The notes beneath the pieces are model-generated. The model was not told the origin of the DNA. It saw only the letters and a program-made list of their open reading frames with translations, and searched no databases. 64,000 bases of DNA from Maridesulfovibrio bastinii DSM 16055 (lineage in GTDB: Bacteria; Desulfobacterota; Desulfovibrionia; Desulfovibrionales; Desulfovibrionaceae), in the NCBI RefSeq assembly GCF_000429985.1, contig NZ_KE387014.1, positions 201,524-265,523 on the forward strand. The letters are read 5' to 3'. Position 1 is the first letter of the stretch; every line of letters begins with the position of its first letter. Both the position numbers and the translations under genes were made by a program. This document shows, one piece after another, positions 1-9,576 of the stretch.

Positions 1-1
1 C

Positions 2-382
2 AGACCGCAGGATATCAATAAAATGGGGCTTGATCTGCTTCCAATACCGGATGCAGTATTTGATGTTCCCTGTAAAAGACTGCGTGCTCAGACAAATGTG
101 GATCTTCTGTCATCGAAGCGGGTCCCCTACAGTGTGCTTGATTCAAACGGACATGTGAACAACACCAACTATCTGCGCTGGTGCGTTGATGAGATGAGAT
201 TTTCCGGATTTGAGCTGGAAAAAATAAAATCTCTTAGAATGTCTTTTCTATCAGAGCTTTTTGAAGGTGATAAAGTCAGCATTTACAGCTGCGAAACTGA
301 TCACGAAAAACAAAACAGGTATCAAATCGTAAGGGACAATGATGAAATACCGGTATTTGCTCTGGAAATTGAATGTTCATAA
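2..382 (+). CDS. Acyl-ACP thioesterase family protein (3' part only)
   Basis: This is the C-terminal part of a gene that enters from the left edge; the frame is open from base 2 and no start is visible. The segment beginning VPYSVLDSNGHVNNTNYLRW (ending near residue 60) is the second hot-dog half of the acyl-ACP thioesterase family: the Asp-x-Asn-x-His-Val-Asn-Asn-x-x-Tyr pattern holds the catalytic-site Asn and His. Such enzymes hydrolyse acyl-ACP to release fatty acids in the cytoplasm. A first in-frame ATG at base 23 is unlikely to be the true start because family members are about twice this length. The next gene begins over 200 bases downstream, so this is probably the last gene of its transcript. 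Substrate chain length cannot be judged from this fragment. Confidence 0.85.
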   Translation, partial: RPQDINKMGLDLLPIPDAVFDVPCKRLRAQTNVDLLSSKRVPYSVLDSNGHVNNTNYLRWCVDEMRFSGFELEKIKSLRMSFLSELFEGDKVSIYSCETDHEKQNRYQIVRDNDEIPVFALEIECS

Positions 383-434
383 CTGTTTCAAGACTTCTGA
401 GCCTTGACTTCATATATAATATTAGTTAAAAAAA

Positions 435-487
435 CCGCCTTTCGACCTACATCCGGAAGACGAAAGCCGACCAAAGATGACTCTTGG
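435..487 (+). promoter_or_regulatory. Possible structured leader upstream of thrS
   Basis: Two small inverted repeats lie in the 230-base gap before thrS: CTTTCG (439-444) with CGAAAG (461-466), and CCAA (471-474) with TTGG (484-487). They could form hairpins in the 5' leader of the translation operon. The stems are short, no U-tract follows them and no known riboswitch pattern was recognised, so a regulatory role is only a possibility. Confidence 0.2.
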
Positions 488-614
488 CTGCCCAGTCGTT
501 ATAACTTAACGCATATAATACAGATCGTTGCAGCCCGGAAAGATCGATTTTAATGTTTTCTTATTTAACAAATTACAAATTTCTTAATTGCAACTTCCGC
601 AGGGAGAACAGTTC

Positions 615-2546
615 GTGGAAATCCAAGTTTCAGGACAACAGGTAGAAGTGAAAGAGGGAGCCGCTTGCGGCGAAGTCCTCCAGGAGGCACTATCCAAAAA
701 ACAGTTCAAGAACGTTGTTGTAGCAAAATGCAACGACACCCTTCTCGATCTCAGCACTACCGTACCCACCGACTGTACTGAACTTGAGCCTGTTTTTGCA
801 GATTCCGAAGAAGGTCTGGATGTAATCCGCCACTCAACCGCACACCTTATGGCTGAAGCGGTAAAAAAACTTTTCCCTACAGCAAAAGTTACCATCGGCC
901 CATCCATTAAAAATGGGTTCTACTATGACTTCGACTATGAACGCCCTTTCACTCCCGAAGACCTTGAGGCTATTGAAGCAGAAATGCTCAGCCGTGTAGG
1001 TGCCAACGAAGAGTTCTGCCGTGAAGACGTTAGCGCTGCGGAAGCACTCGAAAAGTTTAAGGGAATGGGCGAAGATTATAAAATCGAGCTTATAAACGAC
1101 CTTGGTGCTGATCAGGTTTCCATTTATACCAACGGAGATTTTTCAGACCTTTGCCGCGGACCTCATGTACCGCGCACTGGTATGATCAAAGCCTTTAAGC
1201 TTCTTTCTGTCGCAGGCGCATACTGGAGAGGTGATGAACACCGCCAGCAGCTTCAGCGCATTTACGGAACAGCATTTGCTGATCCCAAGGCTTTGAAAAA
1301 ACACCTTAATCACATCGAAGAGGCTAAAAAGCGCGACCATCGCAAGCTTGGAAATCAGCTTGACCTCTTCCATATTGATGATGAAGTCGGTGCAGGTATG
1401 ATCATCTGGCATCCTAAAGGAGCCATGATCAGAACCATCCTTGAAGACTTTGAACGCAAGGAACACCTGAAACGCGGTTATAGTTTTGTGCAGGGTCCGC
1501 TCATTCTCAAGAGAGAGCTCTGGGAACGCTCAGGACACTACGACAACTACCGCGAGAACATGTATTTCACAGAAATTGACGAGCAGGCTTATGGAATCAA
1601 ACCCATGAACTGCCTCTCTCATATGCTTGTTTTTAAATCCCGTATTCGCAGTTACCGTGACCTCCCTCAAAGGTACTTCGAACTCGGGGTTGTCCACCGC
1701 CATGAAAAATCCGGAGTTTTGCACGGACTTCTTCGTGTCCGTTCATTCACACAGGATGATGCCCATATTCTGTGCCGTCCGGATCAACTCAGAGATGAAA
1801 TCATAGGGGTGGCCGAATTCGTCGGTGACGTAATGAAACTTTTCGGATTTGAGTATGAAGCTGAAATCAGCACTCGTCCTGAAAAATCCATAGGATCCGA
1901 TGAAGACTGGGATCGCGCAACAGACGCGCTTAAAGATGCTCTTGAAACCATGGGCCTTGATTATTCAATCAACGAAGGTGACGGAGCTTTTTACGGTCCC
2001 AAAATCGATATAACCATCAAAGACGCTTTAGATCGCCGCTGGCAGTGTGCTACAATCCAGTGTGATTTTACCTTGCCAGATCGCTTTGACTTGGTATATG
2101 TCGGCGATGATGGTGCCCGACACAGGCCGGTGATGCTTCACCGGGTTATACTCGGCTCCATTGAACGCTTCATAGGTGTTCTTCTTGAGCACTGTGGTGG
2201 AGCGCTTCCAGCCTGGCTTTCCCCCGTTCAAGCCAGAATACTTACTGTCACTGACGCACAAAATGAATTTGCCGAAAAAGTATTGCACAAACTGCAAGAA
2301 AAAGGCATTCGTGCCGAAGCCGACACACGAAATGAAAAACTGGGCTACAAAGTTCGGGAAGCTCAGCTTGAAAAAATCCCGTACATGCTTGTCATTGGTG
2401 ACAAGGAAGTCGCAGCGGAATCAGTCAATATTCGTTCCCGTGATGCTGAAGACCCCGGTCTAAAAACTGTGGAAGAAGCCGCGGAACTTATTTTGACTGA
2501 GATTAAAGAACCTTTCAAACGCGGAGGCATGAGCTATATCTTTTAA
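615..2546 (+). CDS. thrS: Threonyl-tRNA synthetase
   Basis: Charges tRNA-Thr with threonine in the cytosol (class II synthetase). In order it shows an N-terminal TGS domain (about residues 1-60), an editing domain with HSTAH and CRGPH zinc-type motifs, the class II catalytic core (MNCLSHM, HRHEKSG, FTQDDAH and the LHRVILGS motif 3) and a C-terminal anticodon-binding domain. The Cys of MNCLSHM and the His residues of FTQDDAH and LHRV match the active-site zinc ligands. I place the start at GTG 615 because AGGGAG sits 8 bases upstream and the protein then begins directly with the TGS domain (643 aa); an in-frame TTG at 588 is possible but lacks such a site. It is the first gene of the thrS-infC-rpmI-rplT-pheS operon. 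Confidence 0.95.
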   Translation: MEIQVSGQQVEVKEGAACGEVLQEALSKKQFKNVVVAKCNDTLLDLSTTVPTDCTELEPVFADSEEGLDVIRHSTAHLMAEAVKKLFPTAKVTIGPSIKNGFYYDFDYERPFTPEDLEAIEAEMLSRVGANEEFCREDVSAAEALEKFKGMGEDYKIELINDLGADQVSIYTNGDFSDLCRGPHVPRTGMIKAFKLLSVAGAYWRGDEHRQQLQRIYGTAFADPKALKKHLNHIEEAKKRDHRKLGNQLDLFHIDDEVGAGMIIWHPKGAMIRTILEDFERKEHLKRGYSFVQGPLILKRELWERSGHYDNYRENMYFTEIDEQAYGIKPMNCLSHMLVFKSRIRSYRDLPQRYFELGVVHRHEKSGVLHGLLRVRSFTQDDAHILCRPDQLRDEIIGVAEFVGDVMKLFGFEYEAEISTRPEKSIGSDEDWDRATDALKDALETMGLDYSINEGDGAFYGPKIDITIKDALDRRWQCATIQCDFTLPDRFDLVYVGDDGARHRPVMLHRVILGSIERFIGVLLEHCGGALPAWLSPVQARILTVTDAQNEFAEKVLHKLQEKGIRAEADTRNEKLGYKVREAQLEKIPYMLVIGDKEVAAESVNIRSRDAEDPGLKTVEEAAELILTEIKEPFKRGGMSYIF

Positions 2547-3084
2547 TAGAGATGGTAGGCGCCCGTATCGCAGGGATGACGGTGCCCGCCGAAACGAGCG
2601 TATTCGAGTTCCTCAGGTCAGGGTTGTAGATGATGAGGGTAATCAGTTGGGAGTTCTTCCAACTAATAGGGCCCTTGAAATCGCAAGGGAAAAAGGTCTT
2701 GACCTGGTTGAGGTTGCCGAGAAGGCAGATCCTCCTGTTTGCAAAATCATGGACTATGGTAAGTTCATGTATCAGCAGCAGAAACGTAAACAGGAAGCGA
2801 AGAAAAAGCAGACTGTAATCCAGATCAAAGAAGTAAAATTCCGTCCCAAGACCGATGAGCACGACTATCAGACAAAGCTCAAGCACATCCGTCGTTTTCT
2901 TTCCGATGGCGACAAGTGCAAGGTTACTATCTTCTTCAGGGGCCGTGAAATTGTCCATAAGGACAGAGGCTTAGCCGTTCTGGAGCGCGTTCAGGAGGAG
3001 ACTCAGGATATCGCAAAGATGGAACAGAGTCCCCGGACTGAAGGCCGCACCATGAATATGATGCTGGCTCCTATTAAAAAATAA
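2536..3084 (+). CDS. infC: Translation initiation factor IF-3 (apparent ATA start)
   Basis: IF-3 binds the 30S subunit, blocks premature 50S joining and checks start-codon choice. The conserved N-domain core ([20 protein letters not shown]) is encoded upstream of the first ordinary in-frame start candidate (TTG 2647), so the gene must begin earlier. The frame is open back to a TGA at 2530-2532, and the only plausible start is ATA at 2536, with a perfect GGAGG at 2523-2527 eight bases before it. That gives 182 aa, the usual length for IF-3. The start lies inside the last codons of thrS (11-base overlap). Rare start codons such as AUU are known in infC and allow IF-3 to repress its own synthesis, so the same logic probably holds here; the exact codon is inferred. 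Confidence 0.9.
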   Translation: MSFNRDGRRPYRRDDGARRNERIRVPQVRVVDDEGNQLGVLPTNRALEIAREKGLDLVEVAEKADPPVCKIMDYGKFMYQQQKRKQEAKKKQTVIQIKEVKFRPKTDEHDYQTKLKHIRRFLSDGDKCKVTIFFRGREIVHKDRGLAVLERVQEETQDIAKMEQSPRTEGRTMNMMLAPIKK

Positions 3085-3126
3085 ATATTCCGGCTTAGTG
3101 CCGGTTATGTTCTAAGGAGAAAAAAT

Positions 3127-3324
3127 ATGCCTAAGATGAAAACAAGAAGAGGCGCTGCAAAGCGTTTCTCCAAGACCGGCAGTGGTAAGTTCAAACGCCG
3201 CAGGCAGGGACTTCGCCACATCCTTACTAAAAAGGATTCCAAGCGTAAAAACAGACTTGGAAGAGGCACAACCGTTGACGGCGCCAATCTTGGCCAGGTC
3301 AAAAGGATGCTCCCCTACTCCTAA
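3127..3324 (+). CDS. rpmI: 50S ribosomal protein L35
   Basis: A 65-residue, strongly basic protein starting [14 protein letters not shown], the hallmark of L35, which binds 23S rRNA in the large subunit. AAGGAGA at 3114-3120 is a good ribosome-binding site for ATG 3127. It lies between infC and rplT in the classical infC-rpmI-rplT order. A compact hairpin (CCGGC 3090-3094 with GCCGG 3100-3104) sits in the short gap after infC; in several bacteria L20 represses this operon through rpmI leader RNA, but I cannot show that here. Confidence 0.97.
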   Translation: MPKMKTRRGAAKRFSKTGSGKFKRRRQGLRHILTKKDSKRKNRLGRGTTVDGANLGQVKRMLPYS

Positions 3325-3401
3325 CAGCCGGGTAGTCTTAATATAACTTTTTCTGCCCGTGTGTTTTTACCGTGGGTGGTTTCTCACTTCGGAGGATTGA
3401 A

Positions 3402-3755
3402 ATGAGAGTTAAACGTGGTCTTGCCGCGAAGAAGCGTCATAAAAAATATTTGAAAATGGCGAAGGGCTACCGCTCTGCCGGAAGTCGTCTTTACCGTACC
3501 GCCAGAGAACGTGTTGAACGTGCTCTGTGTATGTCCTACACAGGACGTAAACTCCGTAAACGCGATATGCGCAGTCTCTGGATTCAGCGCATCAATGCAG
3601 CCGCACGCATTAACGGAATGTCCTACAGCCGTTTCATGAACGGACTGACAAAGGCCGGTATTGAACTTAACCGTAAAGTGTTGGCAGACCTGGCTGTCAG
3701 CGACGCAGCAGCATTTGCAAAGCTCGTAGATACGGCTAAAGCCGAGGCCAATTAA
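3402..3755 (+). CDS. rplT: 50S ribosomal protein L20
   Basis: L20 is an early-assembly 23S rRNA-binding protein and, in studied bacteria, the translational repressor of the infC-rpmI-rplT operon. The product starts [15 protein letters not shown] and keeps the family core ([14 protein letters not shown] and [13 protein letters not shown]), with the normal length of 117 aa. ATG 3402 is chosen because GGAGG is at 3391-3395; a longer reading from 3372 would add ten non-family residues. The stop codon is immediately followed by the pheS ATG, which suggests translational coupling. Confidence 0.97.
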   Translation: MRVKRGLAAKKRHKKYLKMAKGYRSAGSRLYRTARERVERALCMSYTGRKLRKRDMRSLWIQRINAAARINGMSYSRFMNGLTKAGIELNRKVLADLAVSDAAAFAKLVDTAKAEAN

Positions 3756-4805
3756 ATGTCGGACTTAAGGTCCCTTTTACAAGATTTAGATAGCCTGGTC
3801 CCGGACTGCGAAGCACGTCTGGGCCAGGCTTCTTCTTTGTCGGATTTGGAAGAGGTACGAGTCGAATTTCTGGGCCGTAAAGGCCGTCTTGCCAAAATAA
3901 TGTCAGGACTCCCGGCCCTTAGTAAGGAAGAAAAGCCCGCCGCAGGAAAAAAAGCCAACGAAGTAAAGACTGCCCTAACTGAAAAGATAGAAGACAGACA
4001 AGCCGCCGTTGAACGTGCAGCTGTACTTGAAAGCCTTTCCCGCTTCGACCCCACTATGCCCGGACGCAAACCCCAGGAAGGTTCGCTTCATCCGGTCACC
4101 CTCGCTATGGATGAAATCTGTGATGTTTTCATCGGTCTTGGTTTTGAAGTTGTTACCGGCCCTGAAGTTGAAAACGACTGGTACAACTTTGAAGCTCTGA
4201 ACATCCCGCCTGAACATCCGGCGCGTGATATGCAGGATACCCTCTATGTTTCTGATTCTATCCTGCTTCGCACCCACACTTCACCTTTACAGGTGCGCAC
4301 AATGCTGGAAAAGAAGCCTCCTGTAGCAGTAATTGCTCCGGGCAAAGTTTACCGCAGGGACTCAGACATCACCCATACCCCGATGTTTCACCAGATTGAA
4401 GGCCTCCTCGTTGATAAAAATGTCAGCATGGCCGATCTGCGCGGAACCCTTACAGCTTTTGTACGCCAGCTTTTTGGAAGCAAAACAGACGTAAGATTCC
4501 GTCCAAGCTTTTTCCCGTTTACCGAACCAAGTGCCGAAGTTGATATTTCCTGTGTTATGTGCGGCGGAAAAGGTACCGTTGACGGAAAACCATGCCGAGT
4601 CTGCAAGCAGACAGGCTGGGTTGAAATTCTCGGTTGCGGTATGGTTGATCCCAATGTTCTGGGATCAGTTGACTATGATGCCGAAAAATATTCAGGATTT
4701 GCTTTCGGACTGGGCATTGAAAGAGTCGCCATGCTTAAATACGGCATAGGTGACCTGCGCATGTTCTTCGAAAACGACATCCGTTTTCTGGAACAGTTCG
4801 CTTAA
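3756..4805 (+). CDS. pheS: Phenylalanyl-tRNA synthetase alpha subunit
   Basis: Catalytic subunit of the alpha2-beta2 enzyme that attaches Phe to tRNA-Phe. The first 90 or so residues form the coiled-coil tRNA-contacting arm; the class II core follows, with the motif 2 region ([19 protein letters not shown]), [13 protein letters not shown] and the motif 3 segment [18 protein letters not shown] Cys-rich loop with two CxxC pairs (CVMC and CRVC, about residues 267-285) precedes the [11 protein letters not shown] segment; similar loops occur in other bacterial PheS. It starts directly after the rplT stop. A Rho-independent terminator follows at 4834-4857, so pheT is not a simple read-through partner. 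Confidence 0.96.
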   Translation: MSDLRSLLQDLDSLVPDCEARLGQASSLSDLEEVRVEFLGRKGRLAKIMSGLPALSKEEKPAAGKKANEVKTALTEKIEDRQAAVERAAVLESLSRFDPTMPGRKPQEGSLHPVTLAMDEICDVFIGLGFEVVTGPEVENDWYNFEALNIPPEHPARDMQDTLYVSDSILLRTHTSPLQVRTMLEKKPPVAVIAPGKVYRRDSDITHTPMFHQIEGLLVDKNVSMADLRGTLTAFVRQLFGSKTDVRFRPSFFPFTEPSAEVDISCVMCGGKGTVDGKPCRVCKQTGWVEILGCGMVDPNVLGSVDYDAEKYSGFAFGLGIERVAMLKYGIGDLRMFFENDIRFLEQFA

Positions 4806-4833
4806 ACCGGACTGCATTTTACATAAATATAAC

Positions 4834-4857
4834 AGCCCGCAGGCCTTGCGGGCTTTT
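4834..4857 (+). terminator. Rho-independent terminator after pheS
   Basis: AGCCCGCA (4834-4841) pairs with TGCGGGCT (4847-4854) over a short loop, and the 3' arm runs into four T residues. It stands between pheS and pheT, two genes whose products work in a 1:1 complex, so it may act as a partial terminator or attenuator. Confidence 0.75.
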
Positions 4858-4984
4858 GATGGATTGGCTGTTTCCGGCAGCTTGAGAGCCTGTAAACCGG
4901 GTTCTTAAAATTTCTGAAATTATACGGCATTTTTATCTCTCTGAACGATATATTTTGCGTTCACCCACCTTATAAATTTCAATA

Positions 4985-5017
4985 GCCTGCCTCCTGTTTT
5001 TCAAACTGGAGACAGGC
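4985..5017 (+). promoter_or_regulatory. Hairpin in the pheT leader
   Basis: GCCTGCCTCC (4985-4994) can pair with GGAGACAGGC (5008-5017) with one mismatch. It ends 20 bases before the GGAGG that serves pheT. It could stabilise a 5' end or affect pheT expression, but no U-tract follows. Confidence 0.35.
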
Positions 5018-5047
5018 CGCCGGAAACATAAAAATCGGAGGCTCACG

Positions 5048-7447
5048 ATGCTTTTAAGCATGCAATGGCTGCGAGAATTCGTACCATACGAAGGCGGGGT
5101 ACAGGAGCTTGGTGACAGGCTGACCATGCTCGGCCTTGAACTTGAGGAAATAATAAATCCTTTTGAAAATATTTCTTCCGTTGTTGTCGGCCATGTTGTC
5201 GAATGCGGAAAACACCCGGAAGCAGACAAACTTTCCGTTTGTAAAGTAGATGTCGGCGAAGCCGAGCTGCTTGATATCGTCTGCGGTGCCCCCAATGTTG
5301 CTAAAGGACAGAACGTTCCTGTTGCAAAAATCGGATGCGTACTTCCCGGTGGCCTGAAAATAAAAAAAGCCAAGCTCCGCGGACAGAAGTCCTGCGGTAT
5401 GATCTGCTCTGAAAGAGAACTTGAACTTTCAGATGCCCATGACGGCATCATGGTTCTCCCGGAGGAGCTTAAGCCCGGCCAGATTTTTATTGATGCAATG
5501 AACATGAACGACACTGTTCTTGATCTTGGCATCACCCCCAACCGTGCCGACTGCCTTTCAATCCTCGGTATTGCCCGTGAAACAGCTCTGGGGTTCGACC
5601 TGCCGCTGACAATGCCCGAGCTCAATCTTGTTGAAGCAGGCGGAAATGCCGCTGATATGCTCAAAATCGAGATTGAAGAAGGTGCTGACTGTCCGCTGTA
5701 TATGGCCAGAATCCTTAAAGGAGCCAAGCTGGCACAATCACCCGACTGGATGCGCTACCGCCTTATTTCAGTAGGTGTACGCCCGATCAACAATGTAGTT
5801 GATGTAACCAACTATATACTTTTTGAACTGGGACAGCCCCTGCACTCCTTTGACGGTGATCTGCTGAAAGGTGATAAAATCAGAGTCGGCCGCGCTCCAG
5901 AGGGAATGAAATTTACTACTCTTGATGATCAGGAACGTTCACTGCTGAACAGTGACCTGCTCGTCTGGGATGCTGAAAAACCTGTTGCTTTAGCCGGAGT
6001 AATGGGCGGACAGAATTCTGAAATCAACGACAAGTCTACCAACGTAGTACTTGAAAGTGCTGTTTTCAAACCTGCGCTTATCCGCAAAACTGCCCGCAGA
6101 CTTTCACTGCCATCAGAAGCTTCATACCGTTTTGAACGTGGTGTGGACCAGTTGATGAGTGCCTACGCCCTTGACCGTGCCGCCCAGCTCATCAATGAGC
6201 TTTCCGGTGCTGAAGTTGTGAGCGGTGTAGCTCAAAACGAATCACTCCCGTGGCAGACAAGAACCCACACCTACCGTCACAAGCGCTGCAACGCTCATCT
6301 TGGTCTCAATCTTGAGCCGGAGTTCAGCAAAAAAGCTTTCACCCTCATGGGGCTGGAAGTTGATGACAGTGACAGTGATTCATGGAAAGTCACAACTCCT
6401 TCATACCGCCTTGATCTCGAAAGAGAAAATGATCTCTATGAAGAAGTTGCCCGCTATTACGGCATGGACCGTATCCCGGCAGTGCTTCCCAATATCTCAA
6501 AAACATTTGATTCAGCTGTCCTTGGCGATACCCCTTACGGATTCTCCCGCAGAATCAAAAACTGGGGCCGCGGCGTAGGACTGCATGAAGCAATCAACTA
6601 TAGTTTTGTTGGAAGTGAAGATCTTGATCTTCTCGGACTCCCGGAAGAAGGACGTGTATACATTGCCAATCCTCTGAGCGAGGACCAGAACGTAATGCGG
6701 ACCGCTATTACTCCGGGGCTGCTGAATACCGTTCGCCATAACCTTGCACAGGGCAATAATCATATCCGTCTTTTTGAAGTCGCCAAGAAATTCGTTAAAG
6801 ATGAATCTTCGGTAACTGAGACAAGAGAACAGAACAGACTTGGTCTGCTTGTTACCGGACCGCGCAGTCAGCGTGAATGGCCCGGTGACAATGAAGATGC
6901 TGATTACCTTGATATAAAAGGACTGGTTGAACATCTTCTCACAGACCTGAAGCTTAATGACGCCGAGTATGAAATCCTTGAAGGCTGCTCCTATCTCGAA
7001 CCTTGTGTTCAGGTTAAGCTTGATGGTGAAGAACTTGGAATTATAGGCATGGTTAAACCGGAAATAGCGGATAAATACCATGCTAAAAAAGAAATCTGGG
7101 TAGCTGATCTCAATGCGGATATGCTTAGAGACAAAGTTATTGCCAACAAGATTCAGTTTGAGAATCTCCCGGTATTTCCGCCATCAAGAAGAGATGTAAC
7201 TATTATATGTCCCATGGACCTGCATGCGGCAACCATTGAGAAAACTATTCTTGATCAAAAGCTGCCCCTGCTTGAAAGTCTTGAACTTGTCGCGGTCTTT
7301 GTGCCTGAAAATCAGGACAAGGAAAGGAACCTTTCATACCGCCTGACATATAGACATCCTAAAAAGACACTCAAGGATAAAGAAGTTGATAAAGAGCACA
7401 CCAAGGTTTTAACAGCCCTTGAAAAGGCTCTGCCTATTCACTTCTAA
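5048..7447 (+). CDS. pheT: Phenylalanyl-tRNA synthetase beta subunit
   Basis: The large subunit of PheRS recognises tRNA-Phe and edits mischarged Tyr-tRNA. Visible domains in order are an N-terminal OB-fold tRNA-binding domain (about residues 40-150, containing HPEADKLSVCKVDVG), the B3/B4 editing region (about 200-385, with RPINNVVDVTNY), B5, a degenerate class II core, and a C-terminal anticodon-binding FDX-ACB domain (from about 700, VFPPSRRDVTI). The length of 799 aa is typical. GGAGG at 5037-5041 fixes ATG 5048. It is separated from pheS by 242 bases with a terminator and a second hairpin, so its level may be set separately from pheS. A strong terminator follows the stop. Confidence 0.96.
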   Translation: MLLSMQWLREFVPYEGGVQELGDRLTMLGLELEEIINPFENISSVVVGHVVECGKHPEADKLSVCKVDVGEAELLDIVCGAPNVAKGQNVPVAKIGCVLPGGLKIKKAKLRGQKSCGMICSERELELSDAHDGIMVLPEELKPGQIFIDAMNMNDTVLDLGITPNRADCLSILGIARETALGFDLPLTMPELNLVEAGGNAADMLKIEIEEGADCPLYMARILKGAKLAQSPDWMRYRLISVGVRPINNVVDVTNYILFELGQPLHSFDGDLLKGDKIRVGRAPEGMKFTTLDDQERSLLNSDLLVWDAEKPVALAGVMGGQNSEINDKSTNVVLESAVFKPALIRKTARRLSLPSEASYRFERGVDQLMSAYALDRAAQLINELSGAEVVSGVAQNESLPWQTRTHTYRHKRCNAHLGLNLEPEFSKKAFTLMGLEVDDSDSDSWKVTTPSYRLDLERENDLYEEVARYYGMDRIPAVLPNISKTFDSAVLGDTPYGFSRRIKNWGRGVGLHEAINYSFVGSEDLDLLGLPEEGRVYIANPLSEDQNVMRTAITPGLLNTVRHNLAQGNNHIRLFEVAKKFVKDESSVTETREQNRLGLLVTGPRSQREWPGDNEDADYLDIKGLVEHLLTDLKLNDAEYEILEGCSYLEPCVQVKLDGEELGIIGMVKPEIADKYHAKKEIWVADLNADMLRDKVIANKIQFENLPVFPPSRRDVTIICPMDLHAATIEKTILDQKLPLLESLELVAVFVPENQDKERNLSYRLTYRHPKKTLKDKEVDKEHTKVLTALEKALPIHF

Positions 7448-7473
7448 TTCTTATTGTTAAATATAGGTATAAA

Positions 7474-7508
7474 AGCCCTCTGCCGAACTAAAGCAGAGGG
7501 CTTTTTTT
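7474..7508 (+). terminator. Rho-independent terminator after pheT
   Basis: A perfect 10-bp stem, AGCCCTCTGC (7474-7483) with GCAGAGGGCT (7493-7502), is followed by a run of T. It ends the translation-gene cluster. Confidence 0.9.
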
Positions 7509-7618
7509 ATGCAGTTAACACAATTTATGTTATATGATGACATTAATGACAAGTGACAAAAATGAATGTAAGATAATAAAATCCAAAAGGAAAAAAAGCA
7601 AAAGGATCAGGAAATACA

Positions 7619-8260
7619 ATGGCAAGAAAGACTAAAGAAGAAGCTGAAAAAACCCGTCAGGCCATAATTGAATCAGCTTTCAGAGTTTTTAGAACAAAAG
7701 GATATTCTAAAACAACTCTCCACGACATTGCTGTAGAGGCAGGAGTCACCAGGGGCGCAGTTTACTGGCACTTTAAAAATAAACCGGATGTCTTCGGCCA
7801 GCTGATGGATCACGCCTTCAGACCTTTTGAAGTCTTTTTTGAAGGTATTCTGGAGAGTACTACATCACCTATCGAAATTCTTATTAAATTCATGGATGCA
7901 TGGCTGTCACGAGCTACAACCCAGAGTCATTTCAGGGCAGCTTTTGAAATTGTTTTTCTCATGACGGAATGGTCAGATGAACTTATGCCGTATAAAATGG
8001 AATATAGATCCATGGAGCTTAAGTTCATCAAAGATATTGAAGAAATATTTGATAAAGGAATTAAAGACGGTTCTTTCCGGGCAGACCTGAATGCCCATAC
8101 GGCGGCAGTTTATTACTATTCCAATATATTTGGTCTTGCTCAGGTTTCTTTGTTCTTTGAGGAACAGCTTGAGATAGGAAAAAGTAAAAGAGATTATATG
8201 ATCATGTTCCTTAATTCCTGTGCGGCAGAAGAATATGACATATCCGAACTAATCGCTTAA
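7619..8260 (+). CDS. TetR/AcrR family transcriptional regulator
   Basis: A 213-aa DNA-binding repressor-type protein. The N-terminal helix-turn-helix (about residues 8-55: FRTKGYSKTTLHDIAVEAGV followed by TRGAVYWHFKNKPDVF) is typical of the AcrR subgroup, and the rest is an all-helical ligand-binding and dimerisation domain. AcrR-like members usually control an adjacent efflux pump, but none is present: the gene stands alone between pheT and a convergent aminopeptidase, with terminators on both sides. The target and ligand are therefore unknown. The AT-rich 110 bases upstream probably hold its promoter. Confidence 0.88.
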   Translation: MARKTKEEAEKTRQAIIESAFRVFRTKGYSKTTLHDIAVEAGVTRGAVYWHFKNKPDVFGQLMDHAFRPFEVFFEGILESTTSPIEILIKFMDAWLSRATTQSHFRAAFEIVFLMTEWSDELMPYKMEYRSMELKFIKDIEEIFDKGIKDGSFRADLNAHTAAVYYYSNIFGLAQVSLFFEEQLEIGKSKRDYMIMFLNSCAAEEYDISELIA

Positions 8261-8288
8261 TCATTAGCCACAATAAAAGATTAAAAAT

Positions 8289-8323
8289 TAACGGCTGAAT
8301 CCGTAAAAAAGATTCAGCCGTTA
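8289..8323. terminator. Bidirectional terminator between convergent genes
   Basis: A perfect 13-bp stem, TAACGGCTGAATC (8289-8301) with GATTCAGCCGTTA (8311-8323), lies between the TetR gene and the convergent aminopeptidase gene. Both sides are A/T-rich, so it can serve both strands. Confidence 0.85.
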
Positions 8324-8373
8324 ATTTTATATTATCTCAAACTGTTAAAAACAGCGTGCAATAAAGTTCGCAG

Positions 8374-9576
8374 CTACTCGCATTGAAATTCACCGCTCTC
8401 GTATATTAAAACTTCAGAACCATCTTTAAGTATGGCGTACACTTTTTTATCTTCCGTATTAACAAGATCCCAGTGCAGAGCAGAATCGTTAAAACCAAGT
8501 TCTTTCTTCAAATCAGAAGTAAGGTCTTCCTGATTTCCACCGTAAGTATCAGCATAAGAAGCACCTACTGCCACATGGCAGTTCCCGAATTCTCCGCCAT
8601 AATTTTCATCATACAGAGTATTAGCCATAAATTTATCTATCTGAGAAAAACGCCTGTCAGTCAGTGAAAATTCGCCAAGACGTGCTGCCCCTTCATCCAT
8701 AGCCAGCTGTTTTTTGACAAACTCCTCACCCTTTTCAGCGGTGATCTCTTTGGCAACTCCATTTTCAAAAACAAGCTTTACACCCTGAACAAGATTACCG
8801 GATCTGAAAGAAGCCTGATCAGCATAATAGACACCTTCAGTCCCACGCCAGTCAGGAGAAATGAAGAGTTCAAAACTTGGAATATTATGCCCGGAAATTC
8901 CAATCCAGCGGCGTGATTCCCCGTGGCTTACTTTAAGATCGCAATTTTCAGTAACAACCCTGTAGCTTTCTATATCCATGCCGTTCAGCCAGTTTTTAAC
9001 TTTGAGAGCACTGTCAAAAACTTCCATCCAGCGCTCTGTCGGCTTATCGTCATCAAGATAGCAGGCCTTGATAATCTGTTCAGCAAATTCCTCAATTCCC
9101 AAACCGGCAGCATCAGCCATAGCTTTGGTCGGGTATGAACAAAGGGTCCAGCCAAACTCCCCTTTCTGTTCCCGGACATCCATTATGTCGCGGATAAATT
9201 TTCTGGCAACAGCAGATTTACCGATCCTCGAAGGGTCCACTTCTGCAAGATGAGTGAGTGATGACGGTGCAAGCAATGCTATCAGACCGTTTAAATTGTT
9301 AATCAGCTCTTTTTCACCGGGAGTAACAAAGGTCAGCTGTTTATCATTACCCTTGCCATAAAAAGATTTCTCCATGTCCGGGGTCAGCCCCATCCTCAAA
9401 ATAGGATTCATACCCTTTTCCACCAGCAGTTTGAACATAACTTCTGCCAGAGGAAGAGCCTCAATTTCGTAGCGCAGCAGAATATTATCTCCGGGCTTGA
9501 ACTCTCCTGTTCTGGCTGTAGTGATTCCCCACCATAAAACTTCACAATATTTTTCGAGCTGCTCAGCTGTCAGCAT
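8374..9576 (-). CDS. M29-family metallo-aminopeptidase
   Basis: A cytoplasmic, two-metal aminopeptidase that removes N-terminal residues from peptides (AmpS/PepS/thermophilic aminopeptidase family). Length (400 aa) and all expected metal and catalytic residues are present: Glu236 (IPSFELF), Glu302 (ARLGEFSL), His334 (GNCHVA), Tyr341, and His368/Asp370 (LHWDLV). These line up in order and spacing with the family's Glu-Glu-His-Tyr-His-Asp set. The gene is a single unit, convergent with the TetR gene; an AGGAGA-type site lies before its ATG on the minus strand. The physiological substrates cannot be deduced. Confidence 0.93.
   Translation of the reverse strand: MLTAEQLEKYCEVLWWGITTARTGEFKPGDNILLRYEIEALPLAEVMFKLLVEKGMNPILRMGLTPDMEKSFYGKGNDKQLTFVTPGEKELINNLNGLIALLAPSSLTHLAEVDPSRIGKSAVARKFIRDIMDVREQKGEFGWTLCSYPTKAMADAAGLGIEEFAEQIIKACYLDDDKPTERWMEVFDSALKVKNWLNGMDIESYRVVTENCDLKVSHGESRRWIGISGHNIPSFELFISPDWRGTEGVYYADQASFRSGNLVQGVKLVFENGVAKEITAEKGEEFVKKQLAMDEGAARLGEFSLTDRRFSQIDKFMANTLYDENYGGEFGNCHVAVGASYADTYGGNQEDLTSDLKKELGFNDSALHWDLVNTEDKKVYAILKDGSEVLIYESGEFQCE

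Noticed and set aside
4933-5727. 264-codon open frame antisense to pheT
   Set aside because: It lies opposite the conserved start of pheT, has Ser/Pro/Arg-biased composition typical of a shadow frame and resembles no family.
6512-7081. 189-codon open frame antisense to pheT
   Set aside because: It overlaps a conserved essential gene throughout and shows no motif or start signal.
7619-8260. Local efflux-pump regulator
   Set aside because: The protein is AcrR-like, but no efflux genes lie next to it, so no pump link is claimed.
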